NCBI RefSeq assembly: GCF_900108585.1
Contig: NZ_UESZ01000001.1
Coordinates: forward strand, 434,001 to 498,000
Length of the DNA: 64,000 nucleotides
DNA from: Branchiibius hedensis
GTDB taxonomy: Bacteria; Actinomycetota; Actinomycetes; Actinomycetales; Dermatophilaceae
Reading direction: 5' to 3'
The translations under genes and the position numbers were made by a program. The notes under the pieces are model-generated. The model was not told the DNA's origin, searched no databases, and saw only the letters and a list, made by a program, of their open reading frames with translations. Below, piece after piece: positions 51,413 to 59,319 of this stretch. Position 1 is the first letter of the stretch. The number at the start of each line of letters is the position of its first letter.

Positions 51413-51928
51413 GGCGTCGGCGCCACCGTCCCCGACGGTTTCGCGCGCGAGGTGCTCCTCGATCTGGAACCAGTCGGATTCGTCCTTGCAGCGTTCGGCG
51501 ACGGTCAGCAGCGTGTTCATCGAGGCGACCTCCTCGACCTGCTCCTTGAGGAACCACAGCATGAACTGCTCGCCGAGCACGTCGCCGGCGTCGCGGGCGG
51601 CCCGGAAGATCGCCTCGATCTGGTCGGTGACGGTCTTCTCCTGGGCCAGGGCCAACGCGATCGGCTCGGTGATCGAGGCGAAGTCGTTCTTGACCTCATC
51701 GACACCGGGGATGCTCACCGGCCAGTCGCGGTCCAGGACGTACTGCACGATCATCATCGCGTGGTTGCGCTCCTCGACCGACTGCGCGTAGAAGTGCGCG
51801 GCCAGTCGGGGCAGATCCTTGTCGTCGAACCAGACGGCGATCGCGATGTACTGCTGGCTGGCGGTGAATTCGTGGCGGATCTGCTGGGTGAGCAGATCGC
51901 GGAAACCAGAGGTCGTGTCGGAGGTCAT
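51380..51928 (-). CDS. Ferritin-like iron storage protein
   Basis: A 182-residue non-heme ferritin that oxidises Fe(II) and stores iron in a 24-mer shell. Ferroxidase ligands are visible in [15 protein letters not shown] (Glu18 region), [16 protein letters not shown] (Glu-x2-His near 51-54) and [16 protein letters not shown] near 125. The last 20 residues are Ala/Gly/Asp-rich and probably disordered. ATG 51928. Its promoter faces the sigR promoter across a 38-bp gap, so iron storage and the disulfide-stress regulator share the intergenic region. Confidence 0.9.
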   Translation of the reverse strand: MTSDTTSGFRDLLTQQIRHEFTASQQYIAIAVWFDDKDLPRLAAHFYAQSVEERNHAMMIVQYVLDRDWPVSIPGVDEVKNDFASITEPIALALAQEKTVTDQIEAIFRAARDAGDVLGEQFMLWFLKEQVEEVASMNTLLTVAERCKDESDWFQIEEHLARETVGDGGADASAPEAAGGAL

Positions 51929-51966
51929 AGCCGTGAGGGTATCCGTAGGGGTGGTGCCGATCCCGT

Positions 51967-51992
51967 GGAATGCCGACCCGCCGCCCGGCGTT
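51967..51992 (+). promoter_or_regulatory. SigR-type promoter of sigR (GGAAT-N18-GTT)
   Basis: GGAAT (51967-51971), 18 bases, then GTT (51990-51992) match the SigR/SigH consensus exactly, including spacing. Transcription would start near 52000, about 65 nt before the sigR ATG. This implies positive autoregulation of sigR, as is known for Streptomyces sigR and mycobacterial sigH. Confidence 0.8.
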
Positions 51993-52064
51993 ACTGCTCA
52001 CATGCTGGTTGCAACCCGAACGCCGCAGGTGGCCCGTACCGGGACCCGACTACCCTGGAAGGCA

Positions 52065-52742
52065 ATGACTCACACGGATCAGCAGCCGGCGCACGCGCCG
52101 CAGGAGCAACTTCCGGACGAGGCCGTCGTGCACGACCCGGCCGGACTGGACGTTGCCGCCGAAACTCCGGCGGAGCGCATCGAGCGCTTCGAGCGGGACG
52201 CGATGCCCTACCTTGACCAGCTCTACAGCGCCGCCCTGCGCACGACGCGCAACCCCACCGACGCCGAGGACCTGGTGCAGGAGACGTTCGCGAAGGCGTT
52301 CGCCGCGTTCCACCAGTACAAGCCGGGCACCAACCTCAAGGCCTGGCTCTACCGGATCCTGACCAACACCTACATCAACACCTACCGCAAGAAGCAGCGC
52401 GAGCCGCAACAGTCCGATGCCGCCGAGGTGGAGGACTACCAGTTGCACCGGGCCGCGTCGCACTCCTCGTCCGGACTGCGTTCGGCCGAGACCGAGGCGC
52501 TGGACCACCTGCCGGATAGTGACGTGAAGGCGGCGCTGCAGCAGGTGCCCGAGGACTTCCGGTTGGCGGTCTACCTCGCCGACGTCGAAGGCTTCTCCTA
52601 TAAGGAGATCGCCGAGATCATGGACACCCCGATCGGCACCGTGATGTCCCGGTTGCACCGGGGTCGGCGCCAGTTGCGCGAGCTGCTGGAGGACTACGCG
52701 CGGGAGCGTGGGTTCGTGCGTGACGAGGAGGCCCGGTCGTGA
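52065..52742 (+). CDS. sigR: ECF sigma factor of the SigR/SigH disulfide-stress type
   Basis: A 225-residue ECF sigma factor that redirects RNA polymerase to GGAAT-N18-GTT promoters of thiol-redox genes. Region 2 is [20 protein letters not shown] near 63-82 with [15 protein letters not shown]; region 4 is [18 protein letters not shown] with [18 protein letters not shown] 35-residue N-terminal extension precedes region 2. ATG 52065 has GGAAGG upstream. The anti-sigma gene rsrA overlaps it by 4 bp and the promoter matches the sigma factor's own consensus. Confidence 0.93.
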   Translation: MTHTDQQPAHAPQEQLPDEAVVHDPAGLDVAAETPAERIERFERDAMPYLDQLYSAALRTTRNPTDAEDLVQETFAKAFAAFHQYKPGTNLKAWLYRILTNTYINTYRKKQREPQQSDAAEVEDYQLHRAASHSSSGLRSAETEALDHLPDSDVKAALQQVPEDFRLAVYLADVEGFSYKEIAEIMDTPIGTVMSRLHRGRRQLRELLEDYARERGFVRDEEARS

Positions 52743-53026
52743 GCGGCGATTGCGCGGAGCTCTACCAGTTGCTCGACGCCTACGTCGACGGCGAACTGTC
52801 CGCCGGGGAGTGCGAGCAGCTCAAGTCGCATTTGGTCGAGTGTCCGTCCTGCCTGAGCGAATACGAGCGGGACGCCCTGCTCAAGGCTCTGGTACGTCGA
52901 TCGTGCCAGTGCGAGGAAGCGCCCAGCACCCTGCGGGCCCAGATCCTCACCCGGATCAGCACCTTCGCCAGTGACGGTCAGACCTTCCGCTCCACCACGG
53001 TGACCACAGTGACCGAACTGGACTGA
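52739..53026 (+). CDS. rsrA: Mycothiol-system zinc anti-sigma factor RsrA/RshA
   Basis: A 95-residue redox-sensing anti-sigma factor that holds SigR when reduced and releases it when its cysteines form disulfides. The zinc-binding HxxxCxxC is HLVECPSC near residues 31-38, with another Cys at 5 and a C-x-C (SCQCEE) near 54. GTG 52739 overlaps the sigR stop. Followed by a strong hairpin terminator at 53044-53077. Confidence 0.92.
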   Translation: MSGDCAELYQLLDAYVDGELSAGECEQLKSHLVECPSCLSEYERDALLKALVRRSCQCEEAPSTLRAQILTRISTFASDGQTFRSTTVTTVTELD

Positions 53027-53043
53027 AACGGTCCCGCGAGCAT

Positions 53044-53077
53044 GAGAAAGCCCCCGGCTCCGGCCGGGGGCTTTCTC
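53044..53077. terminator. Bidirectional hairpin terminator between rsrA and the bL37 gene
   Basis: A perfect 15-bp stem GAGAAAGCCCCCGGC (53044-53058) / GCCGGGGGCTTTCTC (53063-53077) with loop TCCG. A-rich on the 5' foot and T-rich on the 3' foot, so it can end the sigR-rsrA transcript and, on the other strand, the bL37 transcript. Confidence 0.8.
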
Positions 53078-53091
53078 GCTGATGCAGAGTC

Positions 53092-53166
53092 TCAGGCGTT
53101 GGGCTTGCGGCCGTGGTTGGCGGCCTTGCCCTTGCGGCTGCGACGCTTGCGGGCGCGCTTGCTCAT
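53092..53166 (-). CDS. Ribosomal protein bL37 (AURKAIP1/COX24-domain protein), 24 aa
   Basis: A 24-codon gene encoding a very basic peptide starting MSKRARKRRSRKGKAAN and ending GRKPNA. This is the small 50S protein named bL37 in mycobacteria and present across actinobacteria downstream of the sigR/sigH locus. GGAGACAG precedes ATG 53166. It is convergent with rsrA and shares the terminator hairpin with it. Length and sequence are those expected; nothing is truncated. Confidence 0.9.
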   Translation of the reverse strand: MSKRARKRRSRKGKAANHGRKPNA

Positions 53167-53321
53167 TGCTGTCTCCTTCACGAGGACCGGATCCACCATG
53201 GTGTCACAGGGGGACCCGTTGCACCCAATCGGCTCGTCGGAGGCGAATAATAGTGCACCTTTGGTAAAGAGAGTGTGAATTTTCGTATTGTCTACCCACC
53301 CGCAAGGGGAGGAGTTCTGTC

Positions 53322-53430
53322 ACTATAGGAGTAGTGGTATCCGCGGTCCGCGCGGATACACCACCGTCTACTCACGTAGTAGGCGGGGCGCTGGGGGCGT
53401 CGCTTCGAGTGGTTGGAAAGGAAGATCGAT
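53322..53430 (+). promoter_or_regulatory. Structured leader RNA with competing hairpins upstream of the HD-domain operon
   Basis: The 427 bp between bL37 and the HD-domain gene hold no long gene. A 9-bp stem GTATCCGCG (53337-53345) / CGCGGATAC (53351-53359) can be extended by AGTAG (53330-53334) pairing with CTACT (53368-53372). The same CTACT can pair instead with a second AGTAG at 53378-53382. Such mutually exclusive stems are typical of regulatory leaders. A possible promoter is TTGGTA near 53256 with TATTGT about 19 bp downstream; this is weak. The region 53167-53255 shows nothing else I recognise. Confidence 0.45.
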
Positions 53431-53535
53431 ATGGGTCTACATCTTGCATCGTGGTTCTCCACGTGGTCCGGGTGGTTCGGCGGGGGCGCAGCGATGGTGC
53501 ACCCGCACGTCGCTACGTGGGACCCTGACGCCTGA
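53431..53535 (+). CDS. 34-codon small ORF (Trp- and Gly-rich), unknown function
   Basis: ATG 53431 follows a good ribosome-binding site (AAAGGAAG, 8 nt spacing) and opens a 34-codon frame starting MGLHLASWFSTWSGWFGGG, ending in ATWDPDA. Four of 34 residues are tryptophan and five are glycine. I do not recognise it. It lies between a structured leader and a strong terminator that overlaps the next gene's start, so it may be a leader peptide whose translation controls read-through, or a free-standing small membrane-active peptide. Confidence 0.5.
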   Translation: MGLHLASWFSTWSGWFGGGAAMVHPHVATWDPDA

Positions 53536-53566
53536 GGGTGCTCTGACAACGGGTAGTTCCTCAGCT

Positions 53567-53604
53567 GCACGGACCGGCCCTTGGGGCTGGTCCGTGCGTT
53601 TTTT
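53567..53604 (+). terminator. Intrinsic terminator overlapping the start of the first HD-domain gene
   Basis: Stem GCACGGACCGGCCC (53567-53580) / GGGCTGGTCCGTGC (53584-53597), one G-T pair, followed by T tract 53599-53604. The GTG start codon of the HD-domain gene (53594) is inside the 3' arm. The hairpin would both stop transcription and hide the start codon. Confidence 0.8.
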
Positions 53605-54991
53605 CGCGCCCCGACGCGCCTACGTCACCGGGATATATCTGACGCTGGCGGCTGTGATGGTGATTCTGGCGGTCGGGCGGGTTGATCCACCGGATCCGTT
53701 ACCCACCGCCACGCTGTTGGCGTTGGCCGTGCTGGCCCAGTGGAACACCTCCAAATGGCGCAGCGCCGCGACCATCTCGGTCACCTCGATCCTGATCGCT
53801 GCCGCCATCGCTCTGCTCGGCCCATGGGGTGCGCTGGTCGTCGGCGGTCTTGGCACCATGCTGAGCCCGGTGCACTGGCGTCCCATCGCCCGCGCATTCA
53901 ACGGCGGGATGACCGGCTTGGCGAGCGTCGTCGCCGCGTGCGCCTACGGACTGGTCGGTGGCCAGGTCCTCAGCACTCGCGTCCAGTCGCCGCTGTGGCT
54001 GTTGGTGCACGGACTGCTACCGCTGATCGCGGCGATCGTCCTGCTGTTCGTGCTGAACATGGCGCTTCTGGCCGGGATGATCGTGCTGACCTCGCCGGCC
54101 AACCTGCGCCGGACCCTCACCGACATGGTCCGGGGATCGTGGTTGCGGTATCTGGGTTACGGGCTGGTCGGCTTCGTGATCGCCGTGCTCTGGGCACCGG
54201 TGGGTCTCGGCGCCGCGACCATCGTGCTGATGGCCGGCCCGCTCCTGCTGGCCCAGTGGTCCTTTCGCGAGCAGGCCGCCGAGCAGCGCACCCAGCAACG
54301 CACCGTCGAGACCCTCGTCGCCGCTCTGGAGGCCCGCGACCCGGTGTTGGAAGGGCGGGGCGCCCGGATCGCCGCAATCGCCATTGCGATGGGCGAGCAC
54401 GTCGGGCTGTCCGACGACGAGGTGGAGTCGCTGCGATTCGCTGCCTGGTTGCATGACGTCGGCCTGGCCAGCCCGGACCGGACGCGGCACGCCGTGCGCC
54501 AGTTCCCCGGCACGACGAAGCGGATCGACCTGGCGGGCTCGGATATCGAGCGGTTGCTGTCGCATCCCGAGCGCGGTGTGCGGATGGTCGAGGGCATCGA
54601 CTTCCTCAACCCGTCCGCGACCGCGATCCTGCACCATCACGAACGCTGGGACGGTCGTGGATACCCCGACCGGCTCGCGGGTTCCTCCATCCCGTTACTG
54701 GCGCGCATCGTCGCGGTCGCCGCCACCGGTTACGCCGTCTCTGTCGATCTGGGCGGGGATCTGGCGGCAGCCGTCCCGGTCATGTGGGAGCTGGCCGGCA
54801 GCCAGCTCGACCCGGGGTGCGTGGCCGCATTCGACGCCGTCGTGGGCTCGTTGCCGCCGGAGGACGATGACCGGGTCGTTGCCCAAGCGGGCTTCGACCA
54901 CGATCTGCCGGCCGCTTCTGAAGCCATCGCCGACGCACTGGACCGCCTGCCACGCAAACGGATCGAGCCGTCGAGGGTGGTCGGGCGGTGA
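53594..54991 (+). CDS. Membrane HD-GYP domain protein (putative phosphohydrolase)
   Basis: A protein of about 465 residues. Six or seven hydrophobic helices cover residues about 10-215. A coiled segment (EQAAEQRTQQRTVETL) leads to an HD domain with WLHDVGLASPDR near 285 and the distal HHHERWDGRGYPDRLAG near 346, i.e. an intact HD-GYP motif as found in cyclic-dinucleotide phosphodiesterases. Activity is inferred. The start is uncertain: GTG 53594 lies in a terminator hairpin; ATG 53657 would shorten the protein by 21 residues. The stop overlaps the next gene's GTG. Confidence 0.8.
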   Translation: MRFFAPRRAYVTGIYLTLAAVMVILAVGRVDPPDPLPTATLLALAVLAQWNTSKWRSAATISVTSILIAAAIALLGPWGALVVGGLGTMLSPVHWRPIARAFNGGMTGLASVVAACAYGLVGGQVLSTRVQSPLWLLVHGLLPLIAAIVLLFVLNMALLAGMIVLTSPANLRRTLTDMVRGSWLRYLGYGLVGFVIAVLWAPVGLGAATIVLMAGPLLLAQWSFREQAAEQRTQQRTVETLVAALEARDPVLEGRGARIAAIAIAMGEHVGLSDDEVESLRFAAWLHDVGLASPDRTRHAVRQFPGTTKRIDLAGSDIERLLSHPERGVRMVEGIDFLNPSATAILHHHERWDGRGYPDRLAGSSIPLLARIVAVAATGYAVSVDLGGDLAAAVPVMWELAGSQLDPGCVAAFDAVVGSLPPEDDDRVVAQAGFDHDLPAASEAIADALDRLPRKRIEPSRVVGR

Positions 54992-56274
54992 GGGCTTTCG
55001 TACGCAACCGGGAATACGCCGTCCGGATCGGGCTGCTGGTTGCCGCCGCTGCGGTGGTGTTGTGGTCGATCATCTCCGTCGCGCACAACACGGCCGGCCT
55101 GTCGACGGCGGACCTGGAACTACTGGGCGGATTCGCCCTCTGGATCGCGCTCGGTGGCCTGCTCGACGTACGTCTGCCTGGTGCGGGTGTCGTGATCGCG
55201 CCGGTGAGTCTCGCGGTCTCCCTGGCGCTGCCGATGGTCGTGCTGTGGCCATCGCTGGGCTCGCTGCAACACGCCACGGTTCACCGGGTCGGCCACGGCA
55301 ACGGGCCGATCCTGCTGACTGTCGCGCTCGGCCTGGCGGCGGGGGCGGTCCTGGCCCGATGGGTGGGCGTCGTCCGCGTCCGGTGGCCGGTCCGCTGCGC
55401 GATCCTGATCTCGGCGGCGATCGCAGGGTTGGCGTTCGATGCTGTTCCGAGCCGCGGCGTCTACACCTGGCAGTCGATGCTGATCATGCTCGCCTGCGCC
55501 GCCGCGCCGGGTCTGCTGTGGCTGATCGTGCTGCTGCTGGCCGCCCGTCCGGACAAGGCCGGCATGGTGCTGACCGACACGGTGCTCGTGCAGGTCCCGG
55601 TAGGGGCCGCCTGCGCCGGGTCGGCGGTGGCCATCGCCTTCGGCACAAGCGCGCTGGGATTGTTGGCGGCGCCGCTGGTTGCGTTCCCGTTGGTGCTGAT
55701 GCGGTTCGCGATCCATCAGCAAGAACGTCAGCGGGCGACCCGCCGGCAAACGGTCGCGGCGCTCGCCCGACTGACCGAGGTCGCGGGGTACAACCGGGCC
55801 GGGCACTCCCGGCAGGTGGCGCAACTGTGCCGGTTGGTCGGGATGCGGCTGGGGCTCAGCGCGCGGCAGCTGATCGTGCTGGAGGATGCGGCCCTGCTGC
55901 ACGACATCGGCCAGGTGTCGTTGGACCGACCCATCCCGGACGGCGCGACGACCGAGGCGGCACCGTTGGACCAGCGCTCCATCGCTGCCGCGGGGGCGGG
56001 CATCGTGCGTCGAACCGGCCGAATGGAGTCGGTGGCCACCCTGCTGGACGAGCAGGCCACGCCGTACCACATGGAGGTCATCGAGGGCGCGCAGATTCCG
56101 TTGGGCAGCCGGATCATCAAGGTCTGCAACGCCTATGTCGACCACCTGGCCGGTGAGCCGGGTCGGCACGCGCTGGCGGTCGAGCGGCTCTACCTCGGCC
56201 TCGGCTACGAGTACGACCCACAGGTCATCGATGCGCTGCTGACCGAACTCGGTGGCGAGGTGCCACAGCACTGA
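54988..56274 (+). CDS. Second membrane HD-domain protein, degenerate relative of the preceding one
   Basis: A 428-residue paralogue-like protein with membrane helices over residues about 13-240, then a cytosolic HD domain. HD is present (AALLHDIGQVSLDRPIPDG near 302) and GHSRQVAQLCRLVGMRLGL precedes it, but the H-H-E...DGRGYP part of HD-GYP is missing (replaced by EQATPYHMEVIEGAQIP). It may therefore bind rather than cleave a nucleotide, or use another substrate. GTG 54988 overlaps the upstream stop by 4 bp, so the two are coexpressed. Confidence 0.78.
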   Translation: MRAFVRNREYAVRIGLLVAAAAVVLWSIISVAHNTAGLSTADLELLGGFALWIALGGLLDVRLPGAGVVIAPVSLAVSLALPMVVLWPSLGSLQHATVHRVGHGNGPILLTVALGLAAGAVLARWVGVVRVRWPVRCAILISAAIAGLAFDAVPSRGVYTWQSMLIMLACAAAPGLLWLIVLLLAARPDKAGMVLTDTVLVQVPVGAACAGSAVAIAFGTSALGLLAAPLVAFPLVLMRFAIHQQERQRATRRQTVAALARLTEVAGYNRAGHSRQVAQLCRLVGMRLGLSARQLIVLEDAALLHDIGQVSLDRPIPDGATTEAAPLDQRSIAAAGAGIVRRTGRMESVATLLDEQATPYHMEVIEGAQIPLGSRIIKVCNAYVDHLAGEPGRHALAVERLYLGLGYEYDPQVIDALLTELGGEVPQH

Positions 56275-56285
56275 GTTCGGCCAGG

Positions 56286-57980
56286 TCAGGCGCGGCCGGG
56301 TGCGGCCTCGTCCGGGAACGGGTCGGGGTCGTAGGCGCGCACCTTGGGATCGTCGCTGTCGGCGAAGTAATCCGCCGGAACGGTCGAGTCCTTGCCGTCC
56401 GGGACGTTGGTGGCCCGGAAGATCAGCGTCAGGACGGCGGCCACGAGGAAGTTCAGCACGATGGCCGTCAGTCCGATGTAGCCCAGTTTGCCGATGATCG
56501 GCATGATCGCCGTCGATCCGCCGAAGTGGTCTGTGGCAGCACTTGCCACGCCGTACGCCTTCCAGGTGCCGTAGCCCATCCCGACCGCCCAACCGGCCAG
56601 CAGCGCCCAGCGGTGGAACCACCGGGTGAACAGACCGGCCACGATGGTCGGGAACGTCTGCAGGATCCAGATACCACCGAGCAACTGCAGGTTGATCGCG
56701 TTCTGCTTGTCCATGCCCAGGACGAAGGCGACCGCGAAGATCTTCACGATGAGGGACACCAACTTGGAGACCTTCGCTTCCTGTGCCGCGGTCGCGTCGG
56801 GCTTGATCCACTCCTTGTAGATGTTGCGGGTGAAGGTGTTCGCTGCGGCGATCGACATGATCGCGGCGGGGACCAGGGCACCGATCGCGATCGCGGCGAA
56901 CGCGATACCGGCGAACCAACTGGGGAACTGGTCCTCGAACAGCTGCGGGATCGCCAACTGCGGATTGGCCTTACCGTCCAGACCGATCGGCTTGGTCTTG
57001 GCGGCGATGGCGACCCAGCCGAGCAGGGCCAGCAGGGCCAGGACGAAGGAGTAGGCGGGCAGGATCGCCGCGTTCTTGCGAATCGTGTTGCGGCTCTTGG
57101 AGGACAGGGCCGCGGTGACCGAGTGGGGGTACATGAACAGCGCCATCGCCGAGCCGAACGCCAGTGTCACGTAGGCCCAGTTCTGCGCCGGCGGCACCAG
57201 GAAGGTTCCGGTGGGTTTGCTCGGGTCGGCCTTGCTCGGTGCGTTCATCTTCGTCTCGGCCGAGGAGAAGATGTGATCCCAACCGCCGATCTTGCTGGGC
57301 AACCAGACGATCGCCACGATGACGACCAGATAGATGAGGATGTCCTTGACGAAGGCGATGATCGCCGGCGCCCGCAGACCGCTGGAGTAGGTGTAGGCCG
57401 CCAGCACGAGGAACGCGATGAACAACGGCAGGTCCCGCACGAACCAGTTGCCGCCGCCGCCGACGCCAAGGACTTCCAGGACCGCCTGGATACCGACCAA
57501 CTGCAGCGCAATGTAGGGCATCGTCGCAACGAAGCCGGTGATCGCGATGGCGAGGGACAACCCGCGTGATCCGTAGCGCCCGCGGACGAAGTCGGCCGAC
57601 GTCACGTAACCGTGCCGATGGCTGACCGACCACAACCGAGACATGAACCAGAAGATCATCGGGTAGAGGACGATCGTGTACGGGATCGAGAAGAAGCCGC
57701 CGACGACACCGGTCGCGAACATCGCCGCCGGCACGGCGATGAAGGTGTACGCCGTGTAGATATCCCCGCCGATCAGGAACCAGGTGATCCAGGTGCCGAA
57801 TGACCTTCCGCCCAGGCCCCATTCGTCCAGGGAGTCCAGATGGTCACCGCGCCGCCAGCGGGCGGCGAGGAATCCCATGACCGTCACGACGACGAAGAAC
57901 AAGATCAGGATGGCGAGGGCAACGCCGTTGATGCCGGTGTTGGGCTCTGACGGATTCGCTGCTGCGACAAGGGTATTCAC
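56286..57980 (-). CDS. Sodium:solute symporter, monocarboxylate permease (MctP-like)
   Basis: A 564-residue SSS transporter with about 13 membrane helices. LDEWGLGGRSFGTWITWFLIGGDIYTAYTF is described by parts: DEWGLGGRSFG after TM1 and GGDIYTAYTFIAVPAA in TM2. It resembles MctP/YjcG-type carriers of acetate, lactate, pyruvate and similar acids. Pairing with a DUF3311 small subunit immediately upstream is the hallmark of this group. GTG 57980 overlaps the DUF3311 stop by 4 bp. A CRP-like site lies upstream of the pair, consistent with carbon-source control. Confidence 0.88.
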   Translation of the reverse strand: MNTLVAAANPSEPNTGINGVALAILILFFVVVTVMGFLAARWRRGDHLDSLDEWGLGGRSFGTWITWFLIGGDIYTAYTFIAVPAAMFATGVVGGFFSIPYTIVLYPMIFWFMSRLWSVSHRHGYVTSADFVRGRYGSRGLSLAIAITGFVATMPYIALQLVGIQAVLEVLGVGGGGNWFVRDLPLFIAFLVLAAYTYSSGLRAPAIIAFVKDILIYLVVIVAIVWLPSKIGGWDHIFSSAETKMNAPSKADPSKPTGTFLVPPAQNWAYVTLAFGSAMALFMYPHSVTAALSSKSRNTIRKNAAILPAYSFVLALLALLGWVAIAAKTKPIGLDGKANPQLAIPQLFEDQFPSWFAGIAFAAIAIGALVPAAIMSIAAANTFTRNIYKEWIKPDATAAQEAKVSKLVSLIVKIFAVAFVLGMDKQNAINLQLLGGIWILQTFPTIVAGLFTRWFHRWALLAGWAVGMGYGTWKAYGVASAATDHFGGSTAIMPIIGKLGYIGLTAIVLNFLVAAVLTLIFRATNVPDGKDSTVPADYFADSDDPKVRAYDPDPFPDEAAPGRA

Positions 57981-58288
57981 AGTTCACCCGCCTGGTGGTC
58001 ATCTGCGCCGAGGGTGCGTTCGGCGATCGGTTGCCGCGGACGGGCCTTCTTGGACAACGCGTAGGCGATCGAGGTGCAGATCGCGGTGAGGAAGACCCAC
58101 AGCATCTGGTACCAGAAGAAGAACGGGAAGCTACCGAGCTTCGGATCCTCCCTCGAGTACCAGCCGACGGGGATGAGGGCGAGCAGCGGGATGATCAAGA
58201 AGATCGCCATGAGGATCTGCAGATCGCGCCGGGCCGGTGGTGCGGCGTTCGGATCGGGTCTGGTTGCTACCGGTTCGGATTCAGACAT
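57977..58288 (-). CDS. DUF3311 small membrane protein, partner of the monocarboxylate symporter
   Basis: A 103-residue protein with two membrane helices (about 25-43 and 57-80) and cytosolic ends. LLALIPVGWYSREDPKLGSFPFF and FWYQMLWVFLTAICTSI (given in parts: GWYSREDPKLGSFPFF near 42) are characteristic of DUF3311, found almost only next to MctP-like symporters. ATG 58288 has GGGAGC upstream. First gene of the two-gene operon. Confidence 0.87.
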   Translation of the reverse strand: MSESEPVATRPDPNAAPPARRDLQILMAIFLIIPLLALIPVGWYSREDPKLGSFPFFFWYQMLWVFLTAICTSIAYALSKKARPRQPIAERTLGADDHQAGEL

Positions 58289-58361
58289 GGTGGGGCTCCC
58301 TCCGACGGTGGACACTGGCTCTCGACCGCGCTGAGGTCCGCGGCCATCGATCAAGCTAGCG

Positions 58362-58377
58362 CGTGACCGGCGTCACG
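58362..58377 (-). promoter_or_regulatory. CRP/GlxR-like site upstream of the DUF3311-mctP operon
   Basis: CGTGA-CCGGCG-TCACG is a perfect palindrome matching 8 of 10 positions of TGTGA-N6-TCACA. It lies 74-89 bp upstream of the DUF3311 start in the 195-bp gap before sodN. Its form recalls the sites at 18670 and 18775. Confidence 0.45.
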
Positions 58378-58437
58378 TGGTTCAACCCGGCCGGTGTTTT
58401 AGATAGCTATTCGAAGAATGCCGTCGAGCCAACGAAA

Positions 58438-58464
58438 ACCGCCGCCGGCGGGGCCGGCGGCGGT
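58438..58464 (-). terminator. Intrinsic terminator downstream of sodN
   Basis: Perfect 12-bp stem ACCGCCGCCGGC (58438-58449) / GCCGGCGGCGGT (58453-58464), three-base loop. On the minus strand it is followed by TTTTCGTT. It lies 20 bp after the sodN stop and separates it from the DUF3311-mctP promoter. Confidence 0.8.
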
Positions 58465-58483
58465 TCTCGTGAGGTGCTGTGAC

Positions 58484-58885
58484 TCAGGCCTTCTTGGTCT
58501 CCCAGAAGATGTCCGCGATCTCGTCGATCTTGGCCAGCAGCTGGTCGGCGACCGCCACGTCGAGCGAACCCTTGGTGCCGGAGGCGCCCGCGAGTTTGGT
58601 GGCCTCGTTGATCAGGGTGTGCAGCTGCGGGTACTTCTCGAAGTGCGGCGGCTTGAAGTAGTCGGTCCACAGCACCCACAGGTGGTGCTTGACCAGCTCG
58701 GAGCGCTGCTCCTTGATGATCAGGGCGCGGGTGCGGAAGTCGGGCTCGTCATTGCCCTCCGCCTTCTCGCAGATGCCCTTGATGGACTGGGCCTCGATCT
58801 TGGCCTGGGCCGGGTCGTACACCCCGCACGGCAGGTCGCAGTGAGCGCTGACCTCGATGGTGGGGGCGAACAGCTTGCGAAGCAT
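58484..58885 (-). CDS. sodN: Nickel-containing superoxide dismutase
   Basis: Removes superoxide using nickel bound by the N-terminal hook. The 133-residue precursor has a short leader (MLRKLFAPTIEVSA) ahead of HCDLPCGVYDPAQA, which provides His1, Cys2 and Cys6 after cleavage. The leader is removed by the SodX protease, encoded just upstream. Length is normal for actinobacterial SodN. AAAGGACG precedes ATG 58885. I looked for a Nur operator (TTGCAA-N5-TTGCAA) and saw none. Confidence 0.95.
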   Translation of the reverse strand: MLRKLFAPTIEVSAHCDLPCGVYDPAQAKIEAQSIKGICEKAEGNDEPDFRTRALIIKEQRSELVKHHLWVLWTDYFKPPHFEKYPQLHTLINEATKLAGASGTKGSLDVAVADQLLAKIDEIADIFWETKKA

Positions 58886-58995
58886 GTGGCGTCCTTTCGT
58901 TGGCTCGGATAGGCGGGACTCCGATCGGGCGGGTCCGCTACGTCGAAACTACTCCGGGGGCGGGGCGCGCTGGAAGGCGCACCTACTCCGTGGGG

Positions 58996-59319
58996 TCAGG
59001 TGCGACCGCGTCGCGGCAACCGTCGTGGTAGCCGGAACAGCACGACTGCCAGCACCGCGTCCGGGCCGACGGCACCGAACTGCCGTGAGTCGGTGCCGCT
59101 CGGATTGTCCGAGCTGAGCCACCAGCCGTCAGCAGTACGACGGGTGATCCGCTTGACGGCAACCGGCCGGGGACCGTCCGGTCCCTTCGGTAGACGTACG
59201 ACGTGGGGCCGGCCCTGGTGCACACGCCGGCTGTAGCGCACCACCAGACGGTCGCCCTCGACGTACGTCGGCTCCATGGAGCTGCCCCGCACGATGGCGA
59301 TCCCGAACGGCAGACTCAC
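58996..59319 (-). CDS. sodX: Ni-SOD maturation protease SodX (S26 signal-peptidase-like)
   Basis: A 107-residue peptidase of the S26 family that trims the SodN leader. The Ser/Lys dyad is visible: Ser in [15 protein letters not shown] near residue 13-14 and Lys in [10 protein letters not shown] near 56. The region [17 protein letters not shown] is family-typical. Unusually, GTG 59319 overlaps the stop of the amino acid transporter ATPase by 4 bp, so SodX is translated as the last gene of that ABC operon rather than with sodN, 110 bp further on. Confidence 0.88.
   Translation of the reverse strand: MSLPFGIAIVRGSSMEPTYVEGDRLVVRYSRRVHQGRPHVVRLPKGPDGPRPVAVKRITRRTADGWWLSSDNPSGTDSRQFGAVGPDAVLAVVLFRLPRRLPRRGRT

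Noticed and set aside
58886-58995. Nur (nickel-responsive) operator before sodN
   Set aside because: No TTGCAA-N5-TTGCAA or similar repeat can be seen in the 110 bp.
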